Shown in pieces: positions 52,382-60,266 of a DNA stretch of 64,000 nucleotides. Every line of letters starts with the position of its first letter. Within the stretch, counting starts at the first letter, position 1. Made by a program: the position numbers and the translations under genes. Below the pieces are notes generated by a model. The model was not told where the DNA came from. It ran no database searches and saw nothing but the letters and a program-made list of their open reading frames with translations. The stretch is from Curtobacterium sp. 458 (lineage in GTDB: Bacteria; Actinomycetota; Actinomycetes; Actinomycetales; Microbacteriaceae), in contig NZ_CP129104.1 in the NCBI RefSeq assembly GCF_030406605.1, forward strand, positions 2,493,830 through 2,557,829, in the 5' to 3' direction.

Positions 52382-52689
52382 CGTCCGACCAGTCTGCCGG
52401 GAGGCACGGGTCACCGCCGCCGTGTTACGTCACCCCGGGCGTGTGGCCGGCCCGGTGGCTCGTGGTCGCGGAGTGCGTGCGCCACGCGGTCGTGTCGCGC
52501 GCGCGCCGCGTGGTCGCGTTGTGCGTGCGACGAAGCACGCGTCGATCGACCGGTGTTTCGTCGCGGTCACGACGTCACGTTCGATGTGGGTGCAACAAGC
52601 GACGTCCCACGTGTCGATCGACACGTGGGACGTCGGGACGCGCGCGTTTCGTGGAAGAGGGGCAGCGGGCGAGCCGGTGTGCACCCGCG
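52382..52689. other. 308-bp gap between metY and metX
   Basis: No gene seen. It holds two palindromes (52527-52564 and 52600-52635) and GTTACGTC at about 52423, near the metX start. Confidence 0.55.
52527..52635. terminator. Two palindromes sharing a GTCGATCGAC core
   Basis: First: imperfect 38-bp palindrome with outer GCGACGAA/TTCGTCGC arms. Second: perfect 36-bp palindrome (52600-52635) of CGACGTCCCACGTGTCGA and its complement. Both centre on GTCGATCGAC. They lie after the metY stop (52690) and likely end metY transcription. Confidence 0.6.
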
Positions 52690-54018
52690 TCAGGCGCGGA
52701 GGCGCTCCGACTCGGCACGGGCCGCGGCGAGCCCGGCCTCGAGGTCGGCCCGCAGGTCCTCGACGTTCTCGATCCCGACCGACAGGCGGACGAGCCCCGG
52801 CGTTACCCCGGTCGTCAGCTGCTGCTCAGGGGTGAGCTGCGAGTGCGTGGTCGACGCCGGGTGGATCACGAGCGAGCGCACGTCGCCGATGTTCGCGAGG
52901 TGCGAGAACAGCCGCAGGTTGTCCACGAACGCCTTGCCCGCGTCCACGCCGCCCTTGAGCTCGAACGACAGCACCGCACCGACGCCCTTCGGTGCGTACT
53001 TGTTCGCAGCGGCGTACCAGGGGGACGTGGGCAGCCCGGCGTACGACACCGAGGCGACGTCGGGGTGGCGGTCGAGCCACTCCGCGATCTCCTGTGCGTT
53101 CGACACGTGCCGCTCGATGCGGAGCGACAGCGTCTCGATGCCCTGCAGGAGCGCGAACGCCGTGTCGGGGGAGTTCGACGCGCCGAGGTCACGGAGCAGC
53201 TGCACCCGTGCCTTGATGATGTAGGCGAGCGGGTCGCCGACCGCCTGCGAGAACACCGCACCGTGGTACGACGGGTCGGGCGTGCTGAACTCCGGGAACT
53301 TCTCGGCGTGGTCCGACCAGACGAACCGGCCACCGTCGACGATCACGCCGCCGATGACGGTGCCGTGTCCGCCGAGGAACTTCGTCGCCGAGTGGACGAC
53401 GATGTCGGCCCCGTGCTCGAACGGACGGATGAGGTACGGCGTCGCGATCGTGTTGTCGACGATCAGCGGGACACCGGCCTCGTGCGCGATGTCCGACACG
53501 GTGGCGATGTCGAGGACGTTGATCTTCGGGTTGCCGACCGTCTCCGCGAAGAACAGCTTCGTGTTCGGTCGGACGGCGCGACGCCACTCCTCGGGGTCGT
53601 CCTGGTCCTCCACGAAGGTGGTCTCGATGCCGAGCTTCGCGAGCGTGTACTTGAACAGGTTGTACGTGCCGCCGTAGATCGACGACGAGGACACGATGTG
53701 GTCGCCCGCACCCGCGATGTTGAGCACCGCGTACGTCTCCGCGGCCTGCCCGGAGGACACCAGCAGCGCCCCTGTGCCGCCCTCGAGCGCGGCGATGCGC
53801 TGCTCGACGACGTCGTTCGTCGGGTTCATGATCCGGGAGTAGATGTTGCCCGGCTGCGCGAGCGCGAACAGGTCGCGGGCGTGGTCCGAGTTCTCGAAGA
53901 CGTACGAGGTCGTCTTGTAGATCGGCGTGGCACGCGCACCGGTCGTCGGGTCCGGCTGGGCGCCGGCGTGGACCTGGGTCGTCTCGAACCGCCAGGCGGC
54001 GGCGTCGTTCGTGCTCAT
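52690..54018 (-). CDS. metY: O-acetylhomoserine sulfhydrylase (homocysteine synthase)
   Basis: 442-residue PLP enzyme joining sulfide to O-acetylhomoserine, the step after metX. PLP lysine Lys213 in VVHSATKFLGGHG; other landmarks SRIMNPTN, SSGQAAE and GDVRSLVIHPASTTH. ATG at 54018 has AGGAG 6 bases upstream. It precedes metX on the same strand with a 308-bp gap. A second, divergent paralogue is at 16468. Confidence 0.95.
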   Translation of the reverse strand: MSTNDAAAWRFETTQVHAGAQPDPTTGARATPIYKTTSYVFENSDHARDLFALAQPGNIYSRIMNPTNDVVEQRIAALEGGTGALLVSSGQAAETYAVLNIAGAGDHIVSSSSIYGGTYNLFKYTLAKLGIETTFVEDQDDPEEWRRAVRPNTKLFFAETVGNPKINVLDIATVSDIAHEAGVPLIVDNTIATPYLIRPFEHGADIVVHSATKFLGGHGTVIGGVIVDGGRFVWSDHAEKFPEFSTPDPSYHGAVFSQAVGDPLAYIIKARVQLLRDLGASNSPDTAFALLQGIETLSLRIERHVSNAQEIAEWLDRHPDVASVSYAGLPTSPWYAAANKYAPKGVGAVLSFELKGGVDAGKAFVDNLRLFSHLANIGDVRSLVIHPASTTHSQLTPEQQLTTGVTPGLVRLSVGIENVEDLRADLEAGLAAARAESERLRA

Positions 54019-54208
54019 CGGTGCTCCTGTCGGGTGCGGTTCTCGGGATGGGCGGCGCACCGGCCGGGAGGCCCGGGGCAGCGCTGCGTCGCTCGTCACG
54101 GTACGCAGGTGGTCGGGTCCGCACCAGCGTGCCCGCCACGCGACGTAACGGACGTCGCGGGGGCGACCCGTGCCTCCCGGTCGGCGCAGCACACCGCCCG
54201 CAGCGCGC

Positions 54209-55291
54209 CTACCGCACCTCGTCCTTCCGGAACAGCCAACCGACCCTCGGCTCGAGGAGCCAGCGCATCGCGCTGCGCACGAACGGCTGCGCCAGGAAGA
54301 GGCTCACCGCGCAGGCGACCACGACCATGAGGAGCACGTACGGCCAGGCCGAGTGCTCACCGGCGAGGACGCCGGACTCACGGATCGGGTAGAGGACGAA
54401 CGTGTGCAGCAGGTAGACGTACATCGTCGCCGCACCGAACCGGGTGATCCAGACCGTCCGTCGGGGCACCAGCAGGAGGAACGACGCCGTGAGCACCGCG
54501 GCGAGCAGCATCAGGCCGAAGCGGACCGCTCCCGCCCACCACGCGTCCTCGCCGAGCCCCGAGTACGAGTCGTCGTAGAAGAACCAGTGGTGGAGGTCGA
54601 ACTCCTTGAACTGGGGGATCCAGATCGCACACGACACCGCCCACGCCGCGAACACCGCGGCCGCGATCACCCGCACGCGCACCACGGTCCGCCGGGGGGC
54701 GTCGTACCAGCGGTCGAAGAGCCCCCACTGCTTGACCTGCCAGCCGACGAGGAAGAACGGCAGCAGGCTGATCGCGCGGCTCAGCGAGAGCGTCGAGTCG
54801 ACGTTGTCGAAGTAGCCCACGCCGATGCTGAACACCACGGCCCAGAACAGCGGCCACCGCAGCTGCGCGAGGTACGGCAGGATCAGCCGGAAGATCCCGA
54901 GGGCGAGCAGGAACCAGAGCGTCCAGGTCGGCTGCGTCGGGTTGAACTGCTTGCCGCCCTCGACGATCGCCTGCACGACGGTCCAGATCGTCTGCATGAT
55001 GATGTACGGCACCACGATGTCCGTGATCGTCCGCTTCATCCGGTCCGCGGTCGGGGTCGCGGCCGACGAGAAGTAGCCACTGATCACGCCGAACGCCGGC
55101 ATGTGGAAGGCGTAGATGAACGTGTAGAGGGCGAGCGCGTGCTCACTGTCGCTCGTCTGGCGCTGGATCGCGTGCCCGATGACGACGAGCGTGACCGCGA
55201 GGAACCGCGCGGTGTCCCACATCGGGATGCGCAGCTTCGCCCGCCCCGGCTCGAGCCCGGCGGGGGCCACCGGAGCCGCTTCTCTCGTCAT
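54209..55291 (-). CDS. Acyltransferase-3 family membrane protein
   Basis: 360 residues with about 10 membrane segments. The family hallmark is in the first segments: DTARFLAVTLVVIGHAIQ with the conserved His, and FHMPAFGVISGYF. Relatives O-acetylate sugars or other cell-surface polymers. The ATG at 55291 has TAGCGT 8 bases before it, so a leaderless start is likely. The open frame continues to 55981 but without homology. Confidence 0.85.
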   Translation of the reverse strand: MTREAAPVAPAGLEPGRAKLRIPMWDTARFLAVTLVVIGHAIQRQTSDSEHALALYTFIYAFHMPAFGVISGYFSSAATPTADRMKRTITDIVVPYIIMQTIWTVVQAIVEGGKQFNPTQPTWTLWFLLALGIFRLILPYLAQLRWPLFWAVVFSIGVGYFDNVDSTLSLSRAISLLPFFLVGWQVKQWGLFDRWYDAPRRTVVRVRVIAAAVFAAWAVSCAIWIPQFKEFDLHHWFFYDDSYSGLGEDAWWAGAVRFGLMLLAAVLTASFLLLVPRRTVWITRFGAATMYVYLLHTFVLYPIRESGVLAGEHSAWPYVLLMVVVACAVSLFLAQPFVRSAMRWLLEPRVGWLFRKDEVR

Positions 55292-55299
55292 GGCCCGCC

Positions 55300-55305
55300 A
55301 CGCTA
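55300..55305 (-). promoter_or_regulatory. Putative -10 box of the acyltransferase gene (leaderless)
   Basis: Minus-strand TAGCGT, 8 bases before the ATG. Confidence 0.45.
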
Positions 55306-55330
55306 CCGGCTGGCGCGACGTCGTGGTCGG

Positions 55331-55336
55331 TACGCT
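55331..55336 (+). promoter_or_regulatory. Putative -10 box of the SDR gene at 55383
   Basis: TACGCT, giving a leader of about 40 bases that contains GGAGGA before the ATG. Confidence 0.4.
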
Positions 55337-55382
55337 CGTGACCCACACCCGTGTCCACACCCAGGCGTTCGGAGGAACACCC

Positions 55383-56159
55383 ATGGCACCTCGTCGCGCA
55401 GTCGTCACCGGAGCCAGCTCGGGCATCGGCGCCGCGACCGTCCGACTCCTGCGCTCCCGAGGCTGGGACGTGCTCGCCGTCGCCCGTCGCGAGGCCAAGC
55501 TGCAGGCGCTCGCCGAGGAGACCGGTGCGACGTACCTCGTGGTGGACGTCACCGACCCGTCGGCCGTCGCGGCGCTCGCGAGCCGGGTGGCGGAGCTCGG
55601 CGGCGTGGACGTGCTCGTCAACAACGCCGGCGGTGCCCTCGGGTCGGCGTCGGTCGAGGAGTCCGACGTCGAGGACTGGCGCGCCATGTTCGAGGTGAAC
55701 GTCATCGGCACGAAGCAGGTCACGGCCGCGCTGCTCCCGGCGCTGCGCGGGACCGCGCGGAGCAACGGGCACGCCGACATCGTCACGGTGACCTCGACGG
55801 CCGGGCACGTGGCGTACGAGAACGGCGGCGGGTACAACGCCGCGAAGTTCGCCGAGCACGCCCTCGTCGGGGCCCTCCGGCTGGAGCTGAACGGCGAGCC
55901 GATCCGGGTCGTGGAGATCGCTCCGGGCCTGGTGAAGACGGACGAGTTCGCGCTCACCCGGTTCCGCGGCGACGAGGCCAAGGCCGCAGCGGTCTACGAC
56001 GACGTGCCGGAGCCGCTCGTGGCCGAGGACGTCGCAGAGGCGATCGCGCACGCGGTCGAGCTGCCCGCGCACGTGAACCTCGACCTCGTGACCGTCCGAC
56101 CGGTGGCGCAGTCGGCGCAGCACAAGCTGGCGCGGGGGCGGTTGACGCCGCGCGACTGA
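55383..56159 (+). CDS. Short-chain dehydrogenase/reductase
   Basis: 258-residue classical SDR. Cofactor motif TGASSGIG at 9-16, NNAG at 80-83, and catalytic Tyr151/Lys155 in YNAAK. The C-terminus resembles YdfG-like serine 3-dehydrogenases. GGAGGA lies about 9 bases before the ATG. It is divergent from the acyltransferase gene; substrate unknown. Confidence 0.9.
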   Translation: MAPRRAVVTGASSGIGAATVRLLRSRGWDVLAVARREAKLQALAEETGATYLVVDVTDPSAVAALASRVAELGGVDVLVNNAGGALGSASVEESDVEDWRAMFEVNVIGTKQVTAALLPALRGTARSNGHADIVTVTSTAGHVAYENGGGYNAAKFAEHALVGALRLELNGEPIRVVEIAPGLVKTDEFALTRFRGDEAKAAAVYDDVPEPLVAEDVAEAIAHAVELPAHVNLDLVTVRPVAQSAQHKLARGRLTPRD

Positions 56160-56253
56160 CCCACGCGACCGCGCGGCCCTCGTGGGCGTGGGCGCGCGCG
56201 TGCGCACGCGCCCGGGCGCGGGATGCGGGTCGCGGGCGCGGGGTCCCTGCCGG

Positions 56254-56259
56254 TACCGT
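56254..56259 (+). promoter_or_regulatory. Putative -10 box of the phosphoribosyltransferase operon (leaderless)
   Basis: TACCGT, 6 bases before the ATG at 56266. Confidence 0.5.
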
Positions 56260-56265
56260 GGTCGG

Positions 56266-56799
56266 ATGCCGATCAGCAGCGAATCCGAGCCGGTGGCCCA
56301 GGCTCCGTCGACCGTGACCGTCACGAGCGGGCCCGAGGTGCTCGGCTGGCTGGAGTTCGGCGACGCCGCGCGCCTGCTCGCCAAGGACGTCCTGTCGTCC
56401 GGGTTCGAGCCCGAGGTCGTCGTCGCGGTCGCCCGCGGCGGGCTGATCATCGCCGGAGCCGTGGCGTACGCGCTCGGCACCAAGGAGTGCGGCTCGATCA
56501 ACGTCGAGTTCTACACCGACGTGGAACAGCGACTCGAGGAGCCGGTCATCCTCGCCCCCGCGCTCGACGCCCCGGCCCTCGCCGGCAAGAAGGTGCTCGT
56601 CGTGGACGACGTCTCCGACTCCGGCCGCACGCTGCGCCTCGTGGTCGACATCATCGCGAACGCCGGTGCCGAGGTCCGCAGCGCCTGCCTGTACTCGAAG
56701 CCCGGCACCGTCCTCGAGCCCGACCACGTCTGGCGTCGGGTCGACGGCTGGATCACGTTCCCGTGGAGCGCCCTCGCCCCGGTGACGGCCGAGTCGTGA
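56266..56799 (+). CDS. Phosphoribosyltransferase (hypoxanthine/xanthine type)
   Basis: 177-residue type I PRTase. PRPP-binding motif LVVDDVSDSGRT at 111-122, with AVARGGLIIAGAVA preceding it; the small size and hood sequence suggest a purine base salvage enzyme of the Gpt/Xpt type, but xanthine versus hypoxanthine cannot be decided. The stop overlaps the next gene as GTGA. Confidence 0.82.
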   Translation: MPISSESEPVAQAPSTVTVTSGPEVLGWLEFGDAARLLAKDVLSSGFEPEVVVAVARGGLIIAGAVAYALGTKECGSINVEFYTDVEQRLEEPVILAPALDAPALAGKKVLVVDDVSDSGRTLRLVVDIIANAGAEVRSACLYSKPGTVLEPDHVWRRVDGWITFPWSALAPVTAES

Positions 56800-57515
56800 G
56801 CATCCACCTCGTCGGCGGGGGCCTCCTCGCCACAGCGGACGTCGCCGCCCCGTTCACCGCCGAGGCCACCGCACGCGCGGCCGCCGTCGGCCGGACCGTC
56901 CCGCGCATCGCGGTCCTCTCCGTCGCACGCGCCGACGGGACCTCGCCGTCGAGCACCGCGGACATCGCCGAGACCCTCGGCGGCGCGCGGCAGGCCGAGA
57001 CGATCGTGACCGAGGTCGCGGCGGGTGCGGCCTTCGACACGACCGTGCTGAGCGACGTGGACGCCCTCGTCGTCGCCGGTGGCGTCACACCCGACTACCT
57101 CACCGCGGTCGCGCCGATCGTCGACCAGCTCCGTCTGCTCGTCAGCGACGGGCTGCCGTACCTCGGCTACTCGGCGGGAGCGATGATCGCGGCCGACCGC
57201 GCCCTCGTGGGCGGCTGGCGCATCGGCGGGGTCGAGATCTGCCCGGAGGAGGCCTCCGAGGGACTCGACGAGGTCGAGCTCCGTGAGGGCCTCGGGCTGA
57301 TCGACCTCACCGTGGACGTGCACGCCGTGCAGGCGGGGACGCTCGCGCGGCTCATCGCCGCCGCCGAGGCCGAGTTCGTCACGGCGGGCCTCGCGATCGA
57401 CGAGGACACCACGCTCGTGGTCGGCGAGGGTGCGCTCGAAGTCCGGGGGACCGGCAGTGTCTGGCGGGTGATCGCGGGCGACGAGTCCGTGTCCGTCGCC
57501 ACCATGGGCGCGTAG
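56796..57515 (+). CDS. Type 1 glutamine amidotransferase-like peptidase S51 family protein
   Basis: 239 residues. The nucleophile elbow LGYSAGAM carries the catalytic Ser, and [10 protein letters not shown] holds the candidate His; this is the S51 pattern (dipeptidase E/cyanophycinase family). GTG start overlaps the PRTase stop (GTGA), and ung begins 5 bases after its stop, so the three form an operon. Function unknown. Confidence 0.8.
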   Translation: MSIHLVGGGLLATADVAAPFTAEATARAAAVGRTVPRIAVLSVARADGTSPSSTADIAETLGGARQAETIVTEVAAGAAFDTTVLSDVDALVVAGGVTPDYLTAVAPIVDQLRLLVSDGLPYLGYSAGAMIAADRALVGGWRIGGVEICPEEASEGLDEVELREGLGLIDLTVDVHAVQAGTLARLIAAAEAEFVTAGLAIDEDTTLVVGEGALEVRGTGSVWRVIAGDESVSVATMGA

Positions 57516-57520
57516 CGGGC

Positions 57521-58201
57521 GTGGAGCCGCGGCCGCTCGCCGAGCTCGTCGACCCCGGGTGGGCGGCCGCGCTCGCCCCCGTCGAGGACGACGTCCACCG
57601 GATGGGCGCCTGGCTCCGGGCCGAGGTCGCGGCCGGGCGGCCGTACCTCCCGGCCGGCGCCGACGTGCTGCGCGCGTTCCGCGATCCCTTCGACGACGTC
57701 CGGGTGCTCGTGCTCGGGCAGGACCCGTACCCGACCCCCGGCCACCCGATCGGCCTGTCGTTCGCCGTCGACCCCGAGGTCCGGCCGGTGCCGCGCAGCC
57801 TCGCGAACATCTACGCCGAACTCCGCGACGACCTCGGCGTGGAGCCCCCGGCGCACGGGGACCTCAGGGCGTGGTCGTCGCGCGGCGTGCTGCTGCTCAA
57901 CCGGGTGCTCACGGTCCGCGCGGGCGACGCCGGGAGCCACCGGGGGAAGGGCTGGGAGGCCGTCACGGACCAGGCCGTCCGTGCACTCGTCGCCCGGGGA
58001 GCGCCCCTCGTCGCCGTCCTCTGGGGAGCGCAGGCGGCGACGGTGCGACCGCTGCTCGGGGACACGCCGGTCGTCGCGTCGGCGCACCCCTCGCCCCTGA
58101 GTGCCCGCCGCGGGTTCTTCGGCAGCCGACCGTTCTCGCAGGTGAACGAGCTGCTCGTGGCACAGGGCGCGGAGCCGGTGGACTGGTCACTGCCCGTCTG
58201 A
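57521..58201 (+). CDS. ung: Uracil-DNA glycosylase
   Basis: 226-residue family 1 UDG, which removes uracil from DNA. Catalytic Asp68 in [20 protein letters not shown], and the leucine-intercalation loop [10 protein letters not shown] with its His. GTG start at 57521. It ends an operon with the PRTase and S51-like genes. Confidence 0.95.
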   Translation: MEPRPLAELVDPGWAAALAPVEDDVHRMGAWLRAEVAAGRPYLPAGADVLRAFRDPFDDVRVLVLGQDPYPTPGHPIGLSFAVDPEVRPVPRSLANIYAELRDDLGVEPPAHGDLRAWSSRGVLLLNRVLTVRAGDAGSHRGKGWEAVTDQAVRALVARGAPLVAVLWGAQAATVRPLLGDTPVVASAHPSPLSARRGFFGSRPFSQVNELLVAQGAEPVDWSLPV

Positions 58202-58353
58202 CGCGTCCGGCCGGCTGTCGGCGGCTGCCGGCTGCCGGCTGCCGTCTGGCCGAGTCTCGGGCTGAGCGACGTGTCCCGCGGCAGGACGCGCGAGAACGGT
58301 CGCTGACCACGAGTCTCGGGGCCCGCGGCTCCGCCGCCCCGTAGGCTCGACCC
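58202..58353. repeat. Gap with GCTGCCG tandem repeats and two CCGAGTCTCGG-type motifs
   Basis: GCTGCCG repeats four times at about 58220-58245. CCGAGTCTCGG is at about 58250 and ACGAGTCTCGG at about 58311, the same 11-bp palindrome as at 9520. No gene seen. Confidence 0.5.
58342..58347 (+). promoter_or_regulatory. Putative -10 box of the acetyltransferase gene (leaderless)
   Basis: TAGGCT, 6 bases (CGACCC) before the GTG at 58354. Confidence 0.5.
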
Positions 58354-58968
58354 GTGCTCGAGGAGGAATACCAGCGACGGCGGGTCCTGCCGCGACACCT
58401 GCGCGCCCCCGTCCCGCAGGAGTCCGCGTTCACGTACACGATCCGCGCCGCCGAGCCGCGCGACCTCCCCGACGTGCGGGAGATCCACACGCACTACGTC
58501 CGGAACTCCTCGGTCACCTTCGACCCGTCGGCGTTCACGTTCGCGCGCTGGAAGCAGCGGTACGACGAGATCCGCCGGCGGGGGCTGCCGTTCCTGGTCG
58601 CGGAGAACCCCTCGGGCCAGGTGCTCGGATACGCGCTCGTGGACCCGTGGAACCCTCGCGACCGTTCGAACCACGTCGTCGAGGACTCGATCTACCTCGG
58701 TGCGGCGGCGGGCGGCAAGGGACTCGGGCGGGCGCTCATGGAGGCACTGATCGAGGAGTGCCGCGCCGCCGGTGTCCGCGAGGTCGTCGCCGTCATCGCC
58801 GACCGTCAGGCCGAGGCGTCGATCCGTCTGCACGAGCGACTCGGCTTCGAGGAGGTCGGGCGCATGGGCAAGGTCGGCTACAAGTACGACCGATGGCTCG
58901 GCACGGTGACGATGCGGCTCCGTCTGCGCGGTCCGCGCCTCTTCGCCCGGGGTCGCGCCGGGCGCTGA
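58354..58968 (+). CDS. Phosphinothricin-type GNAT acetyltransferase
   Basis: 204 residues. An N-terminal basic extension (1 to about 25) precedes the GNAT domain. IREIHTHYVRNSSVTFD-like start of the fold is seen as EIHTHYVRNSSVTF, the acetyl-CoA loop as LGAAAGGKGLGRALM, and the C-terminal HERLGFEEVGRMGKVGYK as in the Pat/Bar/YncA group. Those enzymes N-acetylate glutamate analogues; the true substrate is unknown. Confidence 0.83.
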   Translation: MLEEEYQRRRVLPRHLRAPVPQESAFTYTIRAAEPRDLPDVREIHTHYVRNSSVTFDPSAFTFARWKQRYDEIRRRGLPFLVAENPSGQVLGYALVDPWNPRDRSNHVVEDSIYLGAAAGGKGLGRALMEALIEECRAAGVREVVAVIADRQAEASIRLHERLGFEEVGRMGKVGYKYDRWLGTVTMRLRLRGPRLFARGRAGR

Positions 58969-58984
58969 GTCGGCGCTCGTCCCG

Positions 58985-59270
58985 CTGGTCGCAGAACGCG
59001 TCGTCCGGCGCCGCCGTCAGCGACGGGTCGTGCGACCAGCGCGGTGCGCGGACGGCGTGTCGTGCGACCAGCGCGGCGCGTGCGCCCGTGACGTGGCACC
59101 ACCGGACGGGGGGCTCGTGGCGGACCGGCACCGTGCCTCCCGTCCGGACCGGGGTCGCCACGCGAGATCGGTACCCGGCCTGGTCGCAGGAGGTGTCGGC
59201 CCGCGCCGCCGTCCGCGGCGTGTCGAACGACCAGCGCGGCGCGCGGACGGCATGTCGTGCGACCAGCGCG
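58985..59270. repeat. Duplicated hairpin unit flanking a CGGACGGGAGGC element
   Basis: Unit A (58985-59075) and unit B (59180-59270) each begin with CTGGTCGCA and contain two copies of a TGCGACCAGCGCGG-like end (one degenerate in unit B), giving TGGTCGCA/TGCGACCA hairpins. Between them CCGTGCCTCCCGTCCGG (about 59133) is a member of the main palindrome family. No gene is seen in 58969-59307. Confidence 0.55.
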
Positions 59271-59307
59271 ACCCGGCGACTGCCGCACGCGCCCAGCGCC
59301 CGCGCAC

Positions 59308-60015
59308 TCAGCGCGTCGGCGCCTCCGCGAAGAACTCGTCCCGCGTCACCCGCACCAGCGCCGTCGTCGCGTCCGAGGCCCGGACGGCGTCACCGTCCGC
59401 GACGGCCCGCGCCACCGCCTCGTGCCGCTCCGCGGCGTCCCGCGTCCACCGGGTGATGGTGTCCCGCGACTCCGAGGTCCGCGTCCGGAGCAGCGCCTCG
59501 ACGGTGCCGGCGAAGTGGCGGAACACGGCGTTCCCCGAGGCGTCGAGCAGGGCGCGGTGGAAGCGGACGTCGGCCTCGAGGTAGGCGCGGCTGTCCTCCC
59601 GGGCGCACGCCGCCAGCATGTCCGCTGCGGCCGCCGACACCGCCCCGACGGCCGCCGTGTCCGGGGCGGCTGCCGCGAGTGCGGCGGCGACCGGTTCGAC
59701 ACCGAGCCGCAGCTCGAGGAGCTCCCGTTGCTGCACGAAGTACGCGGGGGAGGCGCCGCGCCACCGGATGACCGTGGGCGCGAGCAGCTCCCACGACCCG
59801 ATGCCGAGCACCTGCGTGCCGACCCGCTGCCGGGGCTCCACGAGGCCGAGTGACTGGAGGACGCGCAGCGCCTCGCGGACGACCGATCGCGAGACGGCGA
59901 ACTCCGCGGCCACGAGCTCGGGCCGGACGACCGTTCCCGGGGTGAGTACCCCGTCGACGATCCGCTGCCCGAGGGTGTCGAGCACCTGGGCGTGCAGTCC
60001 GCGGGGCGTCGGCAT
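59308..60015 (-). CDS. gntR: GntR/FadR-family transcriptional repressor
   Basis: 235 residues. N-terminal winged helix (about 5-70; FAVSRSVVREALRVLQSLGLV) and C-terminal FCD ligand-binding domain with RFHRALLDASGN and the late His in TRDAAERHEAVARA. It is divergent from a gluconate permease and kinase, so it probably represses them and responds to gluconate. GGAGG lies before the ATG at 60015. Confidence 0.92.
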   Translation of the reverse strand: MPTPRGLHAQVLDTLGQRIVDGVLTPGTVVRPELVAAEFAVSRSVVREALRVLQSLGLVEPRQRVGTQVLGIGSWELLAPTVIRWRGASPAYFVQQRELLELRLGVEPVAAALAAAAPDTAAVGAVSAAAADMLAACAREDSRAYLEADVRFHRALLDASGNAVFRHFAGTVEALLRTRTSESRDTITRWTRDAAERHEAVARAVADGDAVRASDATTALVRVTRDEFFAEAPTR

Positions 60016-60113
60016 CGTTCCTCCGTGCAGTACGTGTCACGCGGCGCCGTGACGTCGTGTCCATCGAAGCGGCAGACTGCGCCGGAGGGCGCGTGCCGCG
60101 CTGGGGATCATCG

Positions 60114-60132
60114 TATAGTCTGATTAATCAGA
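60114..60132 (+). promoter_or_regulatory. gntP-gntK promoter with overlapping GntR operator
   Basis: TATAGT (60114-60119) is a strong -10. The perfect 14-bp palindrome TCTGATTAATCAGA (60119-60132) begins at its last base, covering the expected transcription start: an ideal repressor site for the neighbouring GntR-family protein. It lies in the most AT-rich stretch of the region. Confidence 0.7.
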
Positions 60133-60160
60133 TTATTCGGGTCGGCGGCGCACCGCCGGG

Positions 60161-60207
60161 CCGGCCGGTCCGTGGGAACGCGCAGACCGGCCGGTCCCGC
60201 GGAACGC
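60161..60207 (+). repeat. Two direct repeats of 21 bp in the gntP leader
   Basis: CCGGCCGGTCC plus a GGAACGC end occurs at 60161-60181 and 60187-60207, with three mismatches. They lie in the transcribed leader; role unknown. Confidence 0.5.
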
Positions 60208-60266
60208 TCGGACCAGCACACGAAGGCGACGGAGTCCCGCGGATGCGACTCCAGGAAGGGGCGCAG

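Noticed and set aside
52414..52416. GTG at 52414 as metX start
   Set aside because: It would add 11 residues that match no relative, and the ATG at 52381 fits the family start.
54019..54208. SAM riboswitch before metY
   Set aside because: No recognisable SAM aptamer core is visible in the leader; only a GGGAGGC palindrome-family element.
59000..59280. CRISPR-like spaced repeats
   Set aside because: Units are few, long, diverged and unevenly spaced, with no cas genes; they fit hairpin repeats better.
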